Shown: piece after piece, positions 35,289 to 45,124 of the stretch
Layout of the letters: each line of letters begins with the position of its first letter
How positions within the stretch are numbered: the stretch's first letter is position 1
DNA from: Toxotes chatareus
Lineage: Eukaryota > Chordata > Actinopteri > Toxotidae
Assembly (NCBI GenBank): GCA_016801885.1
Contig: JAFBJY010001480.1
Span: forward strand, 62,001-126,000
DNA: 64,000 bases
Direction of reading: 5' to 3'
Position numbers and translations under genes: made by a program
The notes under the pieces: generated by a model
Databases searched by the model: none
Seen by the model: only the letters and a program-made list of their open reading frames with translations
Told to the model about the DNA's origin: nothing

Positions 35289-35839
35289 CAGAGAAAGAGA
35301 GACCAGAGAGAAACAAACACAGGACTACGGGACAGAGAGGACACAGAGTTAATGACATGTAATAAAGGCTAATAAATTTGAGAGTGGGTCTGAGGAGAGA
35401 AAGAGGCGTTCATGGTTATATATACATTGACAATTGGAAGTTATTACCAATCATCGTAACTTATTTTCATAGGGTCATTGGTAAATCTTTGGTCTAAGGT
35501 AGAAGGAGTCAGTTTTAGAAAACCTAGGACATTTACTTTCAACAGAGTCCCTTCCTACAACTGCCCACTTAGTCCAGTGGTTGTGGAGCATAAAGATCAT
35601 TTCTTTGTAGAAGACGGCGTCTTGGACCTCCTGAAAGTCCATAGCAGTAATGAACACGAGAGATTTGTTTGTGCAGATAGATGAGACCTTAATGTGTCGA
35701 CTAACCCTTATTTTAAGAGGCACACACACTTTTTTCTGCAAGAAGTTATAGCTTGTTATGTCAGAGCAGCATCAGGTAAAACAATGAAGACTGATAAATA
35801 CAGATCCTGATTTGCTGTAAGTTGTATATGCTCCATGAT

Positions 35840-35880
<41 letters not shown>

Positions 35881-35958
35881 TCAGTGAAGTGTATCAGTCT
35901 CTGCAGTAGCTTCCAGCTGCAGCAGTCACTTCAGTTTCTGTTCAGTCTGACTGAGGGA

Positions 35959-36267
35959 GGTTTTTGTACGACGCTTTTTCACTGTGTGAACACAGCCTGA
36001 CTGTTGATAGAGTGAAAACTCTGACAGTAGTAAACTGCTGCATCTTCAGCCTGGACTCCACTGATGGTCAGAGTGAAGTCAGAGTTTGATCCACTGCCTG
36101 TAAAACGAGCTGGAATCCCTGATTCTCGTTCAGTAGCATCGTAAATAAGCAGTTTCGGTTTGTCTCCATCTCTGTTGGTACCAGGCTAAATAGCTCCCAC
36201 CATATACCCTCTGACTGGTTCTACAGCTGATGGTGACGGAGCCTCCCAGAGAAGAGCTCACTGCTCC
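35959..36267 (-). pseudogene. Immunoglobulin light-chain V segment A (truncated)
   Basis: The RSS is at 35959-35986: heptamer CACAGTG, 12-bp spacer, nonamer ACAAAAACC. The V coding part (35987-36267, reading right to left) has the YYCQSFH end and DFTLTISGVQAEDAAVYYC. It has two defects. There is a 2-bp deletion in the WYQQRDGDK codons (CCATCTCTG where the sister copies have CCATCTCTCTG). FR1 is cut at 36267, where a LINE fragment begins, so leader and promoter are lost. It is kappa-like by its 12-bp spacer. Confidence 0.88.
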
Positions 36268-36918
36268 GGCTCCACGGCGACATCAGCGCGCTACAGACGC
36301 TCATCCTGGCGCTGTTTTTATCGCCGCTGGTGACTTTAACCAGCGCAATCTAAGGACTGTATTCCCTAAATACTATCAACACGTGGACATTCCCACGCGT
36401 GAAAGAAACACACTGGATCACGTCTATAGCAACATACACTCAGACCACATCTCATTGTTCCTGTACCCGGCCCACAGACAGAGACTGAAACAAACAAACC
36501 CTGTCACCAAACAAGGTAAACTCTGGACCACAGAGACTGAGAGCACCCTGCAGGACAGCTTTGCTCAGACAGACTGGGATGTGTTTAAAGCTGCAGCCAC
36601 TCTGGAGGACTCTTCCGTCAGCGACAGGATTATGCTGAGTATGTGACCGGGTACATCAGCACTTGTGTTGACAACATTGTGGCCATCATACAAGGCAGGA
36701 AGTTCCCCAACCGGAAGCCCTGGATAAACAGTCAGGTACGCCACACGCTGCGGTGCTTTGTCCATTGCATTCAGATCAGGCAGTGAGACAGAGTACAAAG
36801 CTGTGAAGTATGGACTGAGGAAAGTCATTACAGCAGCCAAGAGACAGTACAGAGACAAACTGGATGGCTACTACTCTACTGCTGACTCCGGGCGGATGTG
36901 GCAAGGTCTTTGAGTGAT
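36266..36918 (+). pseudogene. LINE endonuclease-region fragment, copy 1
   Basis: The + strand frame contains FIAAGDFNQRNLRTVFPKYY, NTLDHVYSNIHSDHISLF and RKPWINSQ, the endonuclease (GDFN, SDH) and linker part of a fish LINE (L2/Rex-like). A frame change near 36625 and a stop end it before the reverse transcriptase. Its 5' edge replaces FR1 of V segment A. The same fragment with the same flanks is at 53874-54519. Confidence 0.8.
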
Positions 36919-37367
36919 GTTCTTCAAAATTTGCACATATTATCACTGCTTGTCAAAGATGGAGTCAATATGTATTGGAGGTCAGAGGTCAGAGGTCGAA
37001 GATCAAAGGTCAAGGCCACTGTGATCTTGTGTAAGTTTTGCTTGTGAACACCCAACACTGACCTTCCCAAACATTTTGAACGTTTGAATTTTAAACCACT
37101 CAAGTGAGGACATTTTTCCCGGTCATCACTTTCTGACACACCTTAAAATGACTGTTTGATGGTTAAGACTTGCTTTTAGGGTGAGTGTCAGAAATGGGTT
37201 CAGGATAGAGTTAGGGTAAGGGGCTAGGGAATGCATGTTGTCAACGAGTGTCCACAAAGTAATGTAAGACAAGAGTGTGTGTGTGTGTCTTCAGTGAAGT
37301 GTATCAGTCTCTGCAGTAGCTTCCAGCTGCAGCAGTCACTTCAGTTTCTGTTCAGTCTGACTGAGGG

Positions 37368-37719
37368 AGGTTTTGTACGACGCTTTTTCACTGTGTGAAC
37401 ACATTCTGACTGTTGATAACATGAAAACTCTAACAGTAGTAAACTGCTGCATCTTCAGCCTGGACTCCACTGATGGTCAGAGTGAAGTCAGAGTTTGATC
37501 CACTGCCTGTAAAACGATCTGGAATCCCTGATGCTCGAGTGGAAGCACGATAAATAAGTAGTTTAGGTTTGTCTCCATCTCTCTGTTGGTACCAGGCTAA
37601 ATACTGGTAGTTGCTCCAAACATAAACGTTCTGGCTGGTTCTACAGCTGATGGTGACAGAGCCTCCCAGAGCAGAGCTCACTGCTCCAGGCTGAGTCACT
37701 GTGACCTGTCCTCTGGACT
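37368..37719 (-). pseudogene. Immunoglobulin light-chain V segment B (stop in CDR3, damaged RSS)
   Basis: The V exon 37396-37719 begins ESRGQVTVTQPG after a TCCTCAG acceptor and runs through TISCRTSQNV, WYQQRDGDKPKLLIY and AVYYC. The codon after the second conserved Cys is TAG, where the intact copies have CAG (Gln). The RSS has a normal heptamer (37389-37395) and 12-bp spacer, but the nonamer is ACAAAACCT after loss of one T. The leader exon is intact at 37827-37878. Otherwise the segment is complete; most joins would keep the stop. Confidence 0.88.
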
Positions 37720-37826
37720 CTGAGGACACAGAGACACAAACATAAAGCAGCGTCAGCGTTTAGTCGGCTTCATTTCAGAGGGACGGATGTTGATAGAGGA
37801 GAGGAGTTTGATTCTCTGGATTTTAC

Positions 37827-37878
37827 CTGTGAAGTAGCAGCAGAGGACAGTCCAGATGAGGACGGAGATCAAAGTCAT
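37827..37878 (-). CDS. Leader exon of V segment B
   Basis: It encodes MTLISVLIWTVLCCYFT, a hydrophobic signal peptide. It ends ACAG before a GTAAAATC donor, and its phase joins to the V exon to give Glu-Ser-Arg. An octamer-like CTTTGCAT (minus strand, 37997-38004) and a TTTATAG box lie upstream. Confidence 0.8.
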
Positions 37879-38093
37879 GTTTTGGATCAGGAGGATTTCT
37901 GTGGCTTGTGTTGTCATGAAGGACAGCTGTCAGTCATCCAGTCTTCAAGTCTCAGGACTATAAACTCTCCCAGAGCACTGGAGCATGGTGCTGCTGATGC
38001 AAAGTGGCTCTCTATGGAAATGAGGTGAAAAACTGAAAACTGGAGTTTAGTTTACCTCAAATAAACTGTGTTAATCTCTGTCTCCTTCTCCAG

Positions 38094-38140
38094 TGGGTGG
38101 AGTTGCCCCCACCCTGACGGTGCTGTCACTTCTCCACTGA
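38094..38140 (+). pseudogene. Truncated immunoglobulin light-chain C exon
   Basis: After a CTTCTCCAG acceptor, this matches the first ~14 codons of the intact C exon (PTLTVL) and then runs to TGA. The C-domain body is gone, and so is the J segment. Upstream, V-promoter sequence is joined directly to the end of the J-C intron. A near-identical remnant is at 61827-61873. Confidence 0.82.
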
Positions 38141-39312
38141 CTCTATGAGTCTAACCTGACAGTGTCTGTGTTTAGCAGTGGTTTCCTAAAGCAGGTAGAA
38201 ACTCGGTGTGAGTGGAAGATTGACAAGGCGCCATTTTATTCAATCATCTCAAAGTTTTATTTACATTAAACACTGAATAATGTTTCATGGATTAGAAAGA
38301 AATTGTTGAGCATCATCAGCACAAGATGATATCACATGTTTATTGTCAATATTTCTTATTTGTTTAACAACACAAAAACAACAGGATTAATGAGTTATTA
38401 TTATTTAAGTCTGTTTCTCAGATATGAAAATGGTCTGATATGTTATTGTATCTTAAAGTGTGTTACGTTCAGAAAAGACTATTTTATTTGTCACCTCTGT
38501 TTTTAACAGATGTAAAGTTTTGTTTGCTTATATTTTAAATGTTCTAACACGTGGTCTGAACATTTCATGGAAAATCACCTAGATATTCTCGACCTGAGGT
38601 AAATAAGTAATTCTATTTCATGGAGCTTTTATTTGCATTAAGCTAATGTGCATAATCCTGTCAACTGAACTACAGAAGTGGGATTTAAAAAAATAAAATC
38701 ACATGTAAATATATGTACATATGATTGCACTGACTTTCCATCACATTCTGATCCTCACATTAAATAAATCTCATGGCAGCACTAATGTGTTACTGTATTA
38801 CATTTTTTTTTATGTATTATTGTTATGAGTGTTAGTTTGTTGGAAATCTCTGTGTCTGAAACATGACTTTAAAACTTTTAACTGAGGTTTATTTCTAATT
38901 AGCATAGTCATGTTTTAACTTGTAATTTCTTCACTTGATTCAACACTTAGTGTGACTGCTGAATTACTATGAAAATCATTTTCTACATCCTGAAATTTCT
39001 CTGATTATTCTAGCAAATCTATAAATTATTTTACTTTGTTTTACTCTATAATTCAGCAGCTGTATCACCGTGTCTTGTTCTTGGCAAATTGATGTCATAA
39101 CATAAAACAATCATTAAAACTGACTTTAAATGCAAAGTTTCAAAACCTGTCTGAATCAAACTATTGATAAAAATACTTTCCAAAATGTTTTCCTCTGTGA
39201 CTGTGTTATGTTTTCAATGTACTTTGTTGTAAAATGTACTTTTGTGCAAACGTCTGTGGGTTTAGTTTTGTGCAGCTGTTGATTCAGATCAGTTCCTCTG
39301 CAGCTGAAGGAG

Positions 39313-39593
39313 GTTTTTTGTACGACGTTGTATCACTGTGTGAACGGGTGGCTGTTATCCTGCTGACAGTAATAAACTCCTGCATCTTCAGTCTGGACTC
39401 TACTGATGGTCAGAGTGAAGTCAGTTGACGGGACCAGCATTATAAATCAGGAGTTTAGGAGCTTCTCCACGTTTCAGAAGGTACCACTGCAAATCATTAC
39501 TGCAACATGTGAACTGGATCTATCATCTGATAGAGACAGTCTGACCTGGAACAACAGACTGAGATTCAGGAGACTGAGTCAGGATGACATTGC
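39313..39593 (-). pseudogene. Immunoglobulin light-chain V segment F, second subfamily
   Basis: Heptamer CACAGTG (39334-39340), 12-bp spacer and ACAAAAAAC nonamer (39313-39321) precede a V exon reading VILTQSPESQSVVPGQTVSI, WYLLKRGEAPKLLIY and EDAGVYYC. Two stops follow SIR, just where the first Cys is expected, and most of FR3 before DFTLTI is deleted. The TQSPES start and QQ at CDR3 separate it from the QVTVTQPG subfamily. A decayed leader may lie near 39640-39700. Confidence 0.8.
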
Positions 39594-39792
39594 CTGATGA
39601 ACCTGGAAAACATGAAAAAGAGGAGAAGGGTTACTGAGACAAATCCAGCTTGGAGAAAGACGATCAACATCCAAACACAAGAGGATCATTTCTTTAAGAT
39701 GGACAATAGATGGAAGAAGGTCAGTGCTGCTTGTTTCATGATTGTGTTTTCAGCAGAGAGTCTCACCCTGAACAAGGAGCCCCAGGTCACCA

Positions 39793-40437
39793 AAGATCCT
39801 CAGGAACTTCTACAGCTGCGTTGTTGAGTCCATCTTGACCAGCTGCATCACTGTGTGGTACGGCAGCTCCACTGCCATGGACCGCAAACGCCTGCAGAGA
39901 GTGGTGAAGACTGCGTCTAAGATCACCAGGACTCCTCTGCCCTCTCTGCAGAGCATCTACCAGCGCAGAGTCCACAGGAGAGCTGCCTCCATCATCAAGG
40001 ACCCCACCCACCCACAACAAGGTCTGTTCACTCTCCTCCCTTCAGGCCGGAGGTACAGGAGTGTGAAGTGCAGGACCACCAGACTTAAAAACTCTTTCTT
40101 CCCGTCTGCCATCAGACTCCTCAACAGCTGACAGGAGTCTGTAACAACAGGCTACAACAGGCTGCAACTTTTGCACATACCAACTTTTGCACATACTGAC
40201 TGTTATTATTTATTACTGTTCTGCACCTTAATAACTGCACACATACTGCACTGTTCACATAACAGTTCTTTTGCACAGTCTTCACTCTCAGCTGAACTTG
40301 CACAACAGCTGATTTGTATATATCAGTACAGTTTATATTTTGTGTAACTTTTTTTTTCACTTATGCTCTTATTAATATTTTGTAAATACTATTATCTATT
40401 TTATTTACTTACAACGTTTTGTATGGCATTCTGGGTG
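39793..40437 (+). pseudogene. LINE ORF2 3' end and UTR
   Basis: The frame at 39835-40131 reads TSCITVWYGSSTAMDRKRLQ, RVVKTASKI, PSGRRYRS and RLKNSFFPSAI, the C-terminal end of a fish L2/Rex-like ORF2. An AT-rich 3' UTR follows to about 40435. It abuts an orphan V-promoter fragment on the right. Confidence 0.8.
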
Positions 40438-40495
40438 AAGCATGGTGCTGCTGATGCAAAGTGGCTCTATGGAAATGCTCTGACTGACTCCAACA
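40437..40495 (-). promoter_or_regulatory. Orphan V-segment promoter fragment
   Basis: The + strand sequence GGTGCTGCTGATGCAAAGTGG matches the region upstream of the leaders of V segments B, C, D and E, including the octamer-like element. No leader or V follows on the minus strand; LINE sequence is there instead. It marks a lost V segment. Confidence 0.75.
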
Positions 40496-40818
40496 GATAT
40501 CAATATGATGAAGCTTCTGATTAATGGACAAATATCTAAAAAATATGTTTTATGAACATTTCAGTGTAAATTTTGATTTGAACTTATGCATCTGGAAATT
40601 TTCTTTTTATATTTAATTTATTGAATTATTATTTAGATTATTTTATCTCATCAAATCTTTATTTTTTCATTGTGAAATTGAAAAAAATTGTAATAGAAAA
40701 ATGTTATTTTTGGAATTTTTGGCTCATTTCTTATATCAGATGCCAAAATCTAAAAAAACAGACTGATTTAGTTGATGTTTGTTTCACAGTCACAGAGCCG
40801 TGTCTCTCTACACTGAGA

Positions 40819-40857
40819 GGTTTTTGTACAACGGCTCAATGACTTTGTATCAGTGTG
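40819..40857 (+). promoter_or_regulatory. J-segment recombination signal, 23-bp spacer
   Basis: Nonamer GGTTTTTGT (40819-40827), spacer 40828-40850 (exactly 23 bp) and heptamer CAGTGTG (40851-40857). Read outward from J the heptamer is CACACTG, one mismatch from CACAGTG, with the essential CAC kept next to the coding end. V 12 / J 23 is the kappa-type arrangement. Confidence 0.9.
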
Positions 40858-40895
40858 GTGGACTTTTGGTGGAGGAACCAGACTGGATGTTAACT
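40858..40895 (+). CDS. Immunoglobulin light-chain J segment
   Basis: The 38 bp encode WTFGGGTRLDVN with the conserved FGxG motif and end in phase 1 at a GTAAGT donor (40896). It is open and the only J found in the window. It lies 853 bp upstream of the C exon on the same strand. Its RSS points left, and so do the RSSs of all V segments (themselves on the minus strand), so each V-J join must invert the DNA between them. Confidence 0.92.
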
Positions 40896-41748
40896 GTAAG
40901 TACATTTTACTCTTTAAAAAAAACAGATTTTTTTATTTTCTCTGTTTCCTTCATCAGTGTAGACATCACTGCAATAGTTTAGCTGATAATTAGAATTTAA
41001 TATAATTGCTGTGATTCTTGAACCTTCTTCTTTATGTACTAAAACAAAATGTAATGAAATTTAAATATGAAAACTTTCTACATATATTAAAAAAGAAAAA
41101 AAAAAGTTTTCTACCTGATGAAAATATCCTTAAAAGTTTTTCAATTTCAGCCCAAGTGCTACGCTAAGTATTTCAAACAGGTTTTACTTGATTTTTGTCC
41201 ATGATTTTAATTTTTCATGCCATGTACTGTGTCACGGATGAATGTCTTATCGTCACTGTGATATTTAAACAACGTGCTGTGTGAGTTGGATTCATTTGAT
41301 GAGTTTTAATAAGTAATTCAGAAGTGAACAATGTTCATTGAGAATGAACAAAGCAAACACGCTATCTCTGTCTTTGCTGTTTTACATTATAAATCTTTCA
41401 GATGCTGGAAAACAATGGAAAACCTTCATTGTTCATGTTTAGCAAAATATGTTTGTTAAATTCAGAATTAGTATTTTACAGATTCAACTTAAAAACATCA
41501 GAGGAACAAAATGCCACTTTTAACTCTTTATTTTTGGTACTGAAACCTGTCTGTTGTCATGGTTGAGCAGTGATGCCTGTCTGTTGCCATGGTTACTGAG
41601 CTCAGAGAGGGAAGTGAGAAACCGAAGAGCAGTTTCATCCGATCAGAGGACGAGCAGCAGAAGTAGAGGTCTCCTCTGCTGCAGTCCACAGGAAAGAGTT
41701 TAGTTTATCTCAAATAAACTTTATTCATCTCTCTGTCTCCTCCTCCAG

Positions 41749-42074
41749 TGGGTCAAGTTCCCCCCACGCTGACGGTGCTGCCCCCCTCCGACGAGGAGCT
41801 GAAGCAGGGGAAGGCCACACTCATGTGCCTGGCCAACAAGGGCTACCCCTCAGGCTGGAGTCTGGCCTGGAAGGTGGACGGCAGCAGCAGCAGCTTGGAT
41901 CAGAGCAGGAGCCCCGGGGTGCTGGGGAAGGACGGCACCTACAGCTGGAGCAGCACCCTGAGGCTCACTGCAGACCAGTGGACGAAGGCGGGCTCTGTGA
42001 CCTGTGAGGCCACCCAGGGCTCCCAGACTCCGGTCTCAGAGACACTGAGGACAGACCAGTGTTCCCAGTCCTGA
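41749..42074 (+). CDS. Immunoglobulin light-chain constant exon (kappa-like)
   Basis: The exon follows a TCCTCCTCCAG acceptor. The split codon from J (T|TG) leads into GQVPPTLTVLPPSDEELKQG. It is a complete C1-set Ig domain of about 108 residues: first Cys in TLMCLA, Trp in LAWKVDG, second Cys in VTCEATQ, and a C-terminal Cys (TDQCSQS) near the end for the heavy-chain disulphide. It stops at TGA (42072-42074). It pairs with immunoglobulin heavy chain in B cells. Of the teleost classes it looks most like the kappa-related L1/L3 type; the exact class needs a tree. Confidence 0.95.
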
Positions 42075-42216
42075 CCTGACTCTCTGAGACTCTGCTACTG
42101 GTTTTACTCTGTTCCTGCTCTCACTCTGCTCTCTGTAACTGTCTCTCTCTCTCTTTATGAGTCTCTCAGATGTGTTTGCTTGTTCTTTGTTATGTGTCGT
42201 TTCAATATTTCCAGAT

Positions 42217-42222
42217 AATAAA
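42217..42222 (+). terminator. Polyadenylation signal of the light-chain gene
   Basis: AATAAA lies 143 bp after the C stop codon, in a normal position for a light-chain 3' UTR. Confidence 0.8.
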
Positions 42223-43140
42223 GATCAGTTCATCCAATACTTTCTGCTTCCATCTGTAGTTTTTTAATGTTAACACAGTTTCATGATACTTTCTTCATCA
42301 GATGAAAAACTTTTTGTTTGTTTTTTTTGGGGTTTTAAATTTATTTTCTTCACATTTTAAATATGTTTTATCAATATACTGGAAGTAAGTCAGCCACGCT
42401 CTGAGGCCTGTACCACAATTTACTACAAAGCAGGATTTGGGGTCAGCTGTGTAACTTCAGCTTTAACTCTGGGTTTTTAGGATCACGACGGTGGTTCACT
42501 TCTTACTGGGTCACATCGCCATGGTAACTCATGCTGCACACCTCACCTGCTCCGGTGCAGGTTTAGTTCAGAGGATCAGATCTAAACCTGTCAACAGCCC
42601 AAATACTGACCAATCAGATTACTGAAAAAGGATCCTGACAGGGACAAACAGAGTTTACAATAAAGTGACAATAATGAGCAAAAGAAATTTTTGTAAATGA
42701 GTCAAATTGTTTTCCTTTTAATAAACAGAGGGGGAGTTTATCACTGTATAACTACATAAAAAATATTATTGCTTCCTTTTTGCTGCACAAAGATTCTTTT
42801 ATCTGAACAGAATTCCTGACAGTGTCGATGCTTTTATTTTTATTTCATCACTGTAGCTCAGAATAACATGAAACATCTTCAAGATTTTCAAGGACGTCCA
42901 GCTGCCTTTCGACAGCTTTTGGAAACACCCTGACCTGGATGACTGAGAATCTTCACTTTCCTTAACATTGTGAGATTTTTCAACATTTTCATCAATATTT
43001 GAATTTGGTGAAGATATGAGCTCGACAGAGACATTCTACTTAACATCTGTAATTACATTTGGATCAATATATACTTAGATGTATCATAAGATACACTGAG
43101 TGACTTCTATAAACTATTTACACAAAGACCACTGTGTGTG
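42223..43140. other. No gene recognised (3' of C exon)
   Basis: AT-rich sequence without exons or repeats I recognise. At about 43165-43380 begins the dispersed GAGGACAT/GTCCTCACAAAG repeat plus (GT)n that precedes the V units in this locus. Confidence 0.4.
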
Positions 43141-43466
43141 TGTGTGTGAATACTTGTATGGCCGTACATTGTGAGTTTGAATTTTAAACCATTGAAATGA
43201 GGACATGTTGTCTGGTCGTCAGATTGTGATACACATTAAAATGACTGATGGATGAGATTTGCTTTTGGTGTTAGGCATTCAGTTTTGATGGTTAAGGTTA
43301 TGGTGAGAGACTAGGGACAGCATTATGTCAACGAGTGTCCTCACAAAGATAGATGTACAAACGTGTGTGTGTGTGTGTGTGTGTGTCCTCAGTGAAGTGT
43401 ATCAGTCTCTGCAGTAGCTTCCAGCTGCAGCAGTCACTTCAGTTTCTGTTCAGTCTGACTGAGGGA

Positions 43467-43494
43467 GGTTTTTGTACGACACTTTTTCACTGTG
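43467..43494 (-). promoter_or_regulatory. V segment C recombination signal, 12-bp spacer
   Basis: Minus strand: CACAGTG (43488-43494), 12-bp spacer (43476-43487), ACAAAAACC (43467-43475). Heptamer and nonamer are both close to consensus. Confidence 0.92.
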
Positions 43495-43818
43495 TGAACA
43501 CAGCTTTATTATTCAACCAGTGAAAACTCTGACAGTAGTAAACTGCTGCATCTTCAGCCTGGACTCCACTGATGGTCAGAGTGAAGTCAGAGTTTGATCC
43601 ACTGCCTGTAAAATGAGCTGGAATCCCTGATGCTTGAGTAGAAGCAACGAAAATGAATAGTTTAGGTTTGTGTCCATCTCTCTGTTGGTACCAGGCAAAA
43701 AAGCGGTTTTGGCTGCTGTAATGAACGTTCTGACTGGTTCTACAGCTGATGGTGACGGTGCCTCCCAGAGCAGAGCTCACTGCTCCAGGCTGAGTCACTG
43801 TGACCTGTCCTCTGGACT
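43495..43818 (-). CDS. Immunoglobulin light-chain V segment C (intact)
   Basis: The V exon starts ESRGQVTVTQPGAVSSALGG after a GTCCTCAG acceptor. It carries TISCRTSQNVHYSS (first Cys, CDR1), FAWYQQRDGHKPKLFIF (FR2), SGSNSDFTLTISGVQ (FR3), AVYYCQSFH (second Cys) and germline CDR3 ending NNKAVFTQ directly at the heptamer. It has no stop, all conserved Ig residues and a good RSS. It lies downstream of C in opposite orientation, so joining would invert the 2.6 kb that hold J and C. This is one of two intact V segments here. Confidence 0.93.
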
Positions 43819-43925
43819 CTGAGGACATAGAGACACAAACATAAAGCAGCGTCAGCGTTTAGTCGGCTTCATTTCAGAGGGACGGATGTTGATAGAGGAG
43901 AGGAGTTTGATTTTCTGGACTTTAC

Positions 43926-43977
43926 CTGTGAAGCAGCAGCAGAGGACAGTCCAGATGAGGACGGAGATCAAAGTCAT
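43926..43977 (-). CDS. Leader exon of V segment C
   Basis: It encodes MTLISVLIWTVLCCCFT as signal peptide, with a GTAAAGTC donor and an intron of about 107 bp to the V exon. The split codon matches the V exon phase. Confidence 0.88.
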
Positions 43978-44056
43978 GTTTTGGATCAGGAGGATTTCTG
44001 TGGCTTGTGTTGTCATGAAGGACAGCTGTCAGTCACCCAGTCTTCAAGTCTCAGGA

Positions 44057-44103
44057 CTATAAACTCTCCCAGAGCACTGGAGCATGGTGCTGCTGATGCA
44101 AAG
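44057..44103 (-). promoter_or_regulatory. V segment C promoter (octamer-like and TATA-like boxes)
   Basis: On the minus strand, CTTTGCAT (44096-44103; octamer ATTTGCAT with one mismatch) is followed about 30 bp later by GTTTATAG (44057-44064). The pair is conserved upstream of V segments B, D and E. Octamers are the core B-cell element of V promoters. Confidence 0.65.
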
Positions 44104-44419
44104 TGGCTCTATGGAAATGCTCTGACTGACTCCAGCAGAGACGTGTTCATTGTTACTGGCACAGTTTTGCATGAACAATGATTAATGTGAAGGGAAAAGA
44201 GGAAAAGTTCATGATATAAAGTTAAAAAGAAATTCAGGATTTAAAGGTTTTAGAGTTACATACACTTTTGATGTCTCCACCTCGGTGATAACGAAGGCCG
44301 ATGGTATTATTTTTTCAGGTTGTCCGTCCTTCTGTCTGTACTGGATTCTTCCATGCGCAATATCTCACAAACTCTTTGAGGTCTGTCTGCCAAACTTCAC
44401 AGAAATTTTGACTGTGACT

Positions 44420-44932
44420 TGTGGTGGAAGAACACTTTCCACCTGATGAGAAGTGAAATAAAATTCCTTAGACAATCTTTGTCTTTTGAGGTTTTATTAC
44501 AAAATAAAGTTTACAGAGTAATCAATTTCTGCAGAAAGGACAGAGCTCACGCAGCAACACCATGCTACAGAGGTCTGACCCCGAGCTCCATGTTCCCAGG
44601 GCTTTTAATGTCTCTTTCTCACATACCAGGATTGCAGGGATGGCAGGGAAAGAATACAAGCTCGAGGTCAAGTGATAAAATTAATGAGCAACTGAGATAA
44701 AGTGTAAGTTATGCTCAGAGACACCGGACAGCAACAAAGATAAAGAATAGACAGTCTTTGTCCAAGACATAAGCAGGTGTCCTCACAAGGCACAATGAAC
44801 AGCATACTCAGCAGATTAGGTCACTTCAGGTCAAGTTATATGTACTTCACACAGGATTGAATATACGAGTTTATGAGAATATACGAGTGTATGATAAGAG
44901 AATATATGGCTATATGATAAATTGGCATTACA
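44420..44932 (-). repeat. ERV 3' LTR
   Basis: Minus strand TGTAATGCC...CCACCACA. AATAAA-type sequences occur in it. It is the same length as and apparently identical to 53104-53616. A polypurine tract (AAAGGGGAAT, 44933-44942) precedes it on the minus strand. Confidence 0.93.
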
Positions 44933-45124
44933 ATTCCCCTTTGGCCATAAAATGGCCACACAAAAATATATACAAATTTATCATATCATCAGTGACTACA
45001 TTCCTTTAGGTTTAAGTAGACACATCATTAGCTGATAAATGTTAAAATATGCATTTAGCTGTTTTTGTAGGACACAGACATCCTTGAGTTGATAGCAAGC
45101 TGGGGAAAATACAAAACTTAAAAC

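Noticed and set aside
44419..44700. 93-codon frame repeated at 53034-53384
   Set aside because: It is LTR sequence read in a chance open frame; duplicated only because both LTRs are.
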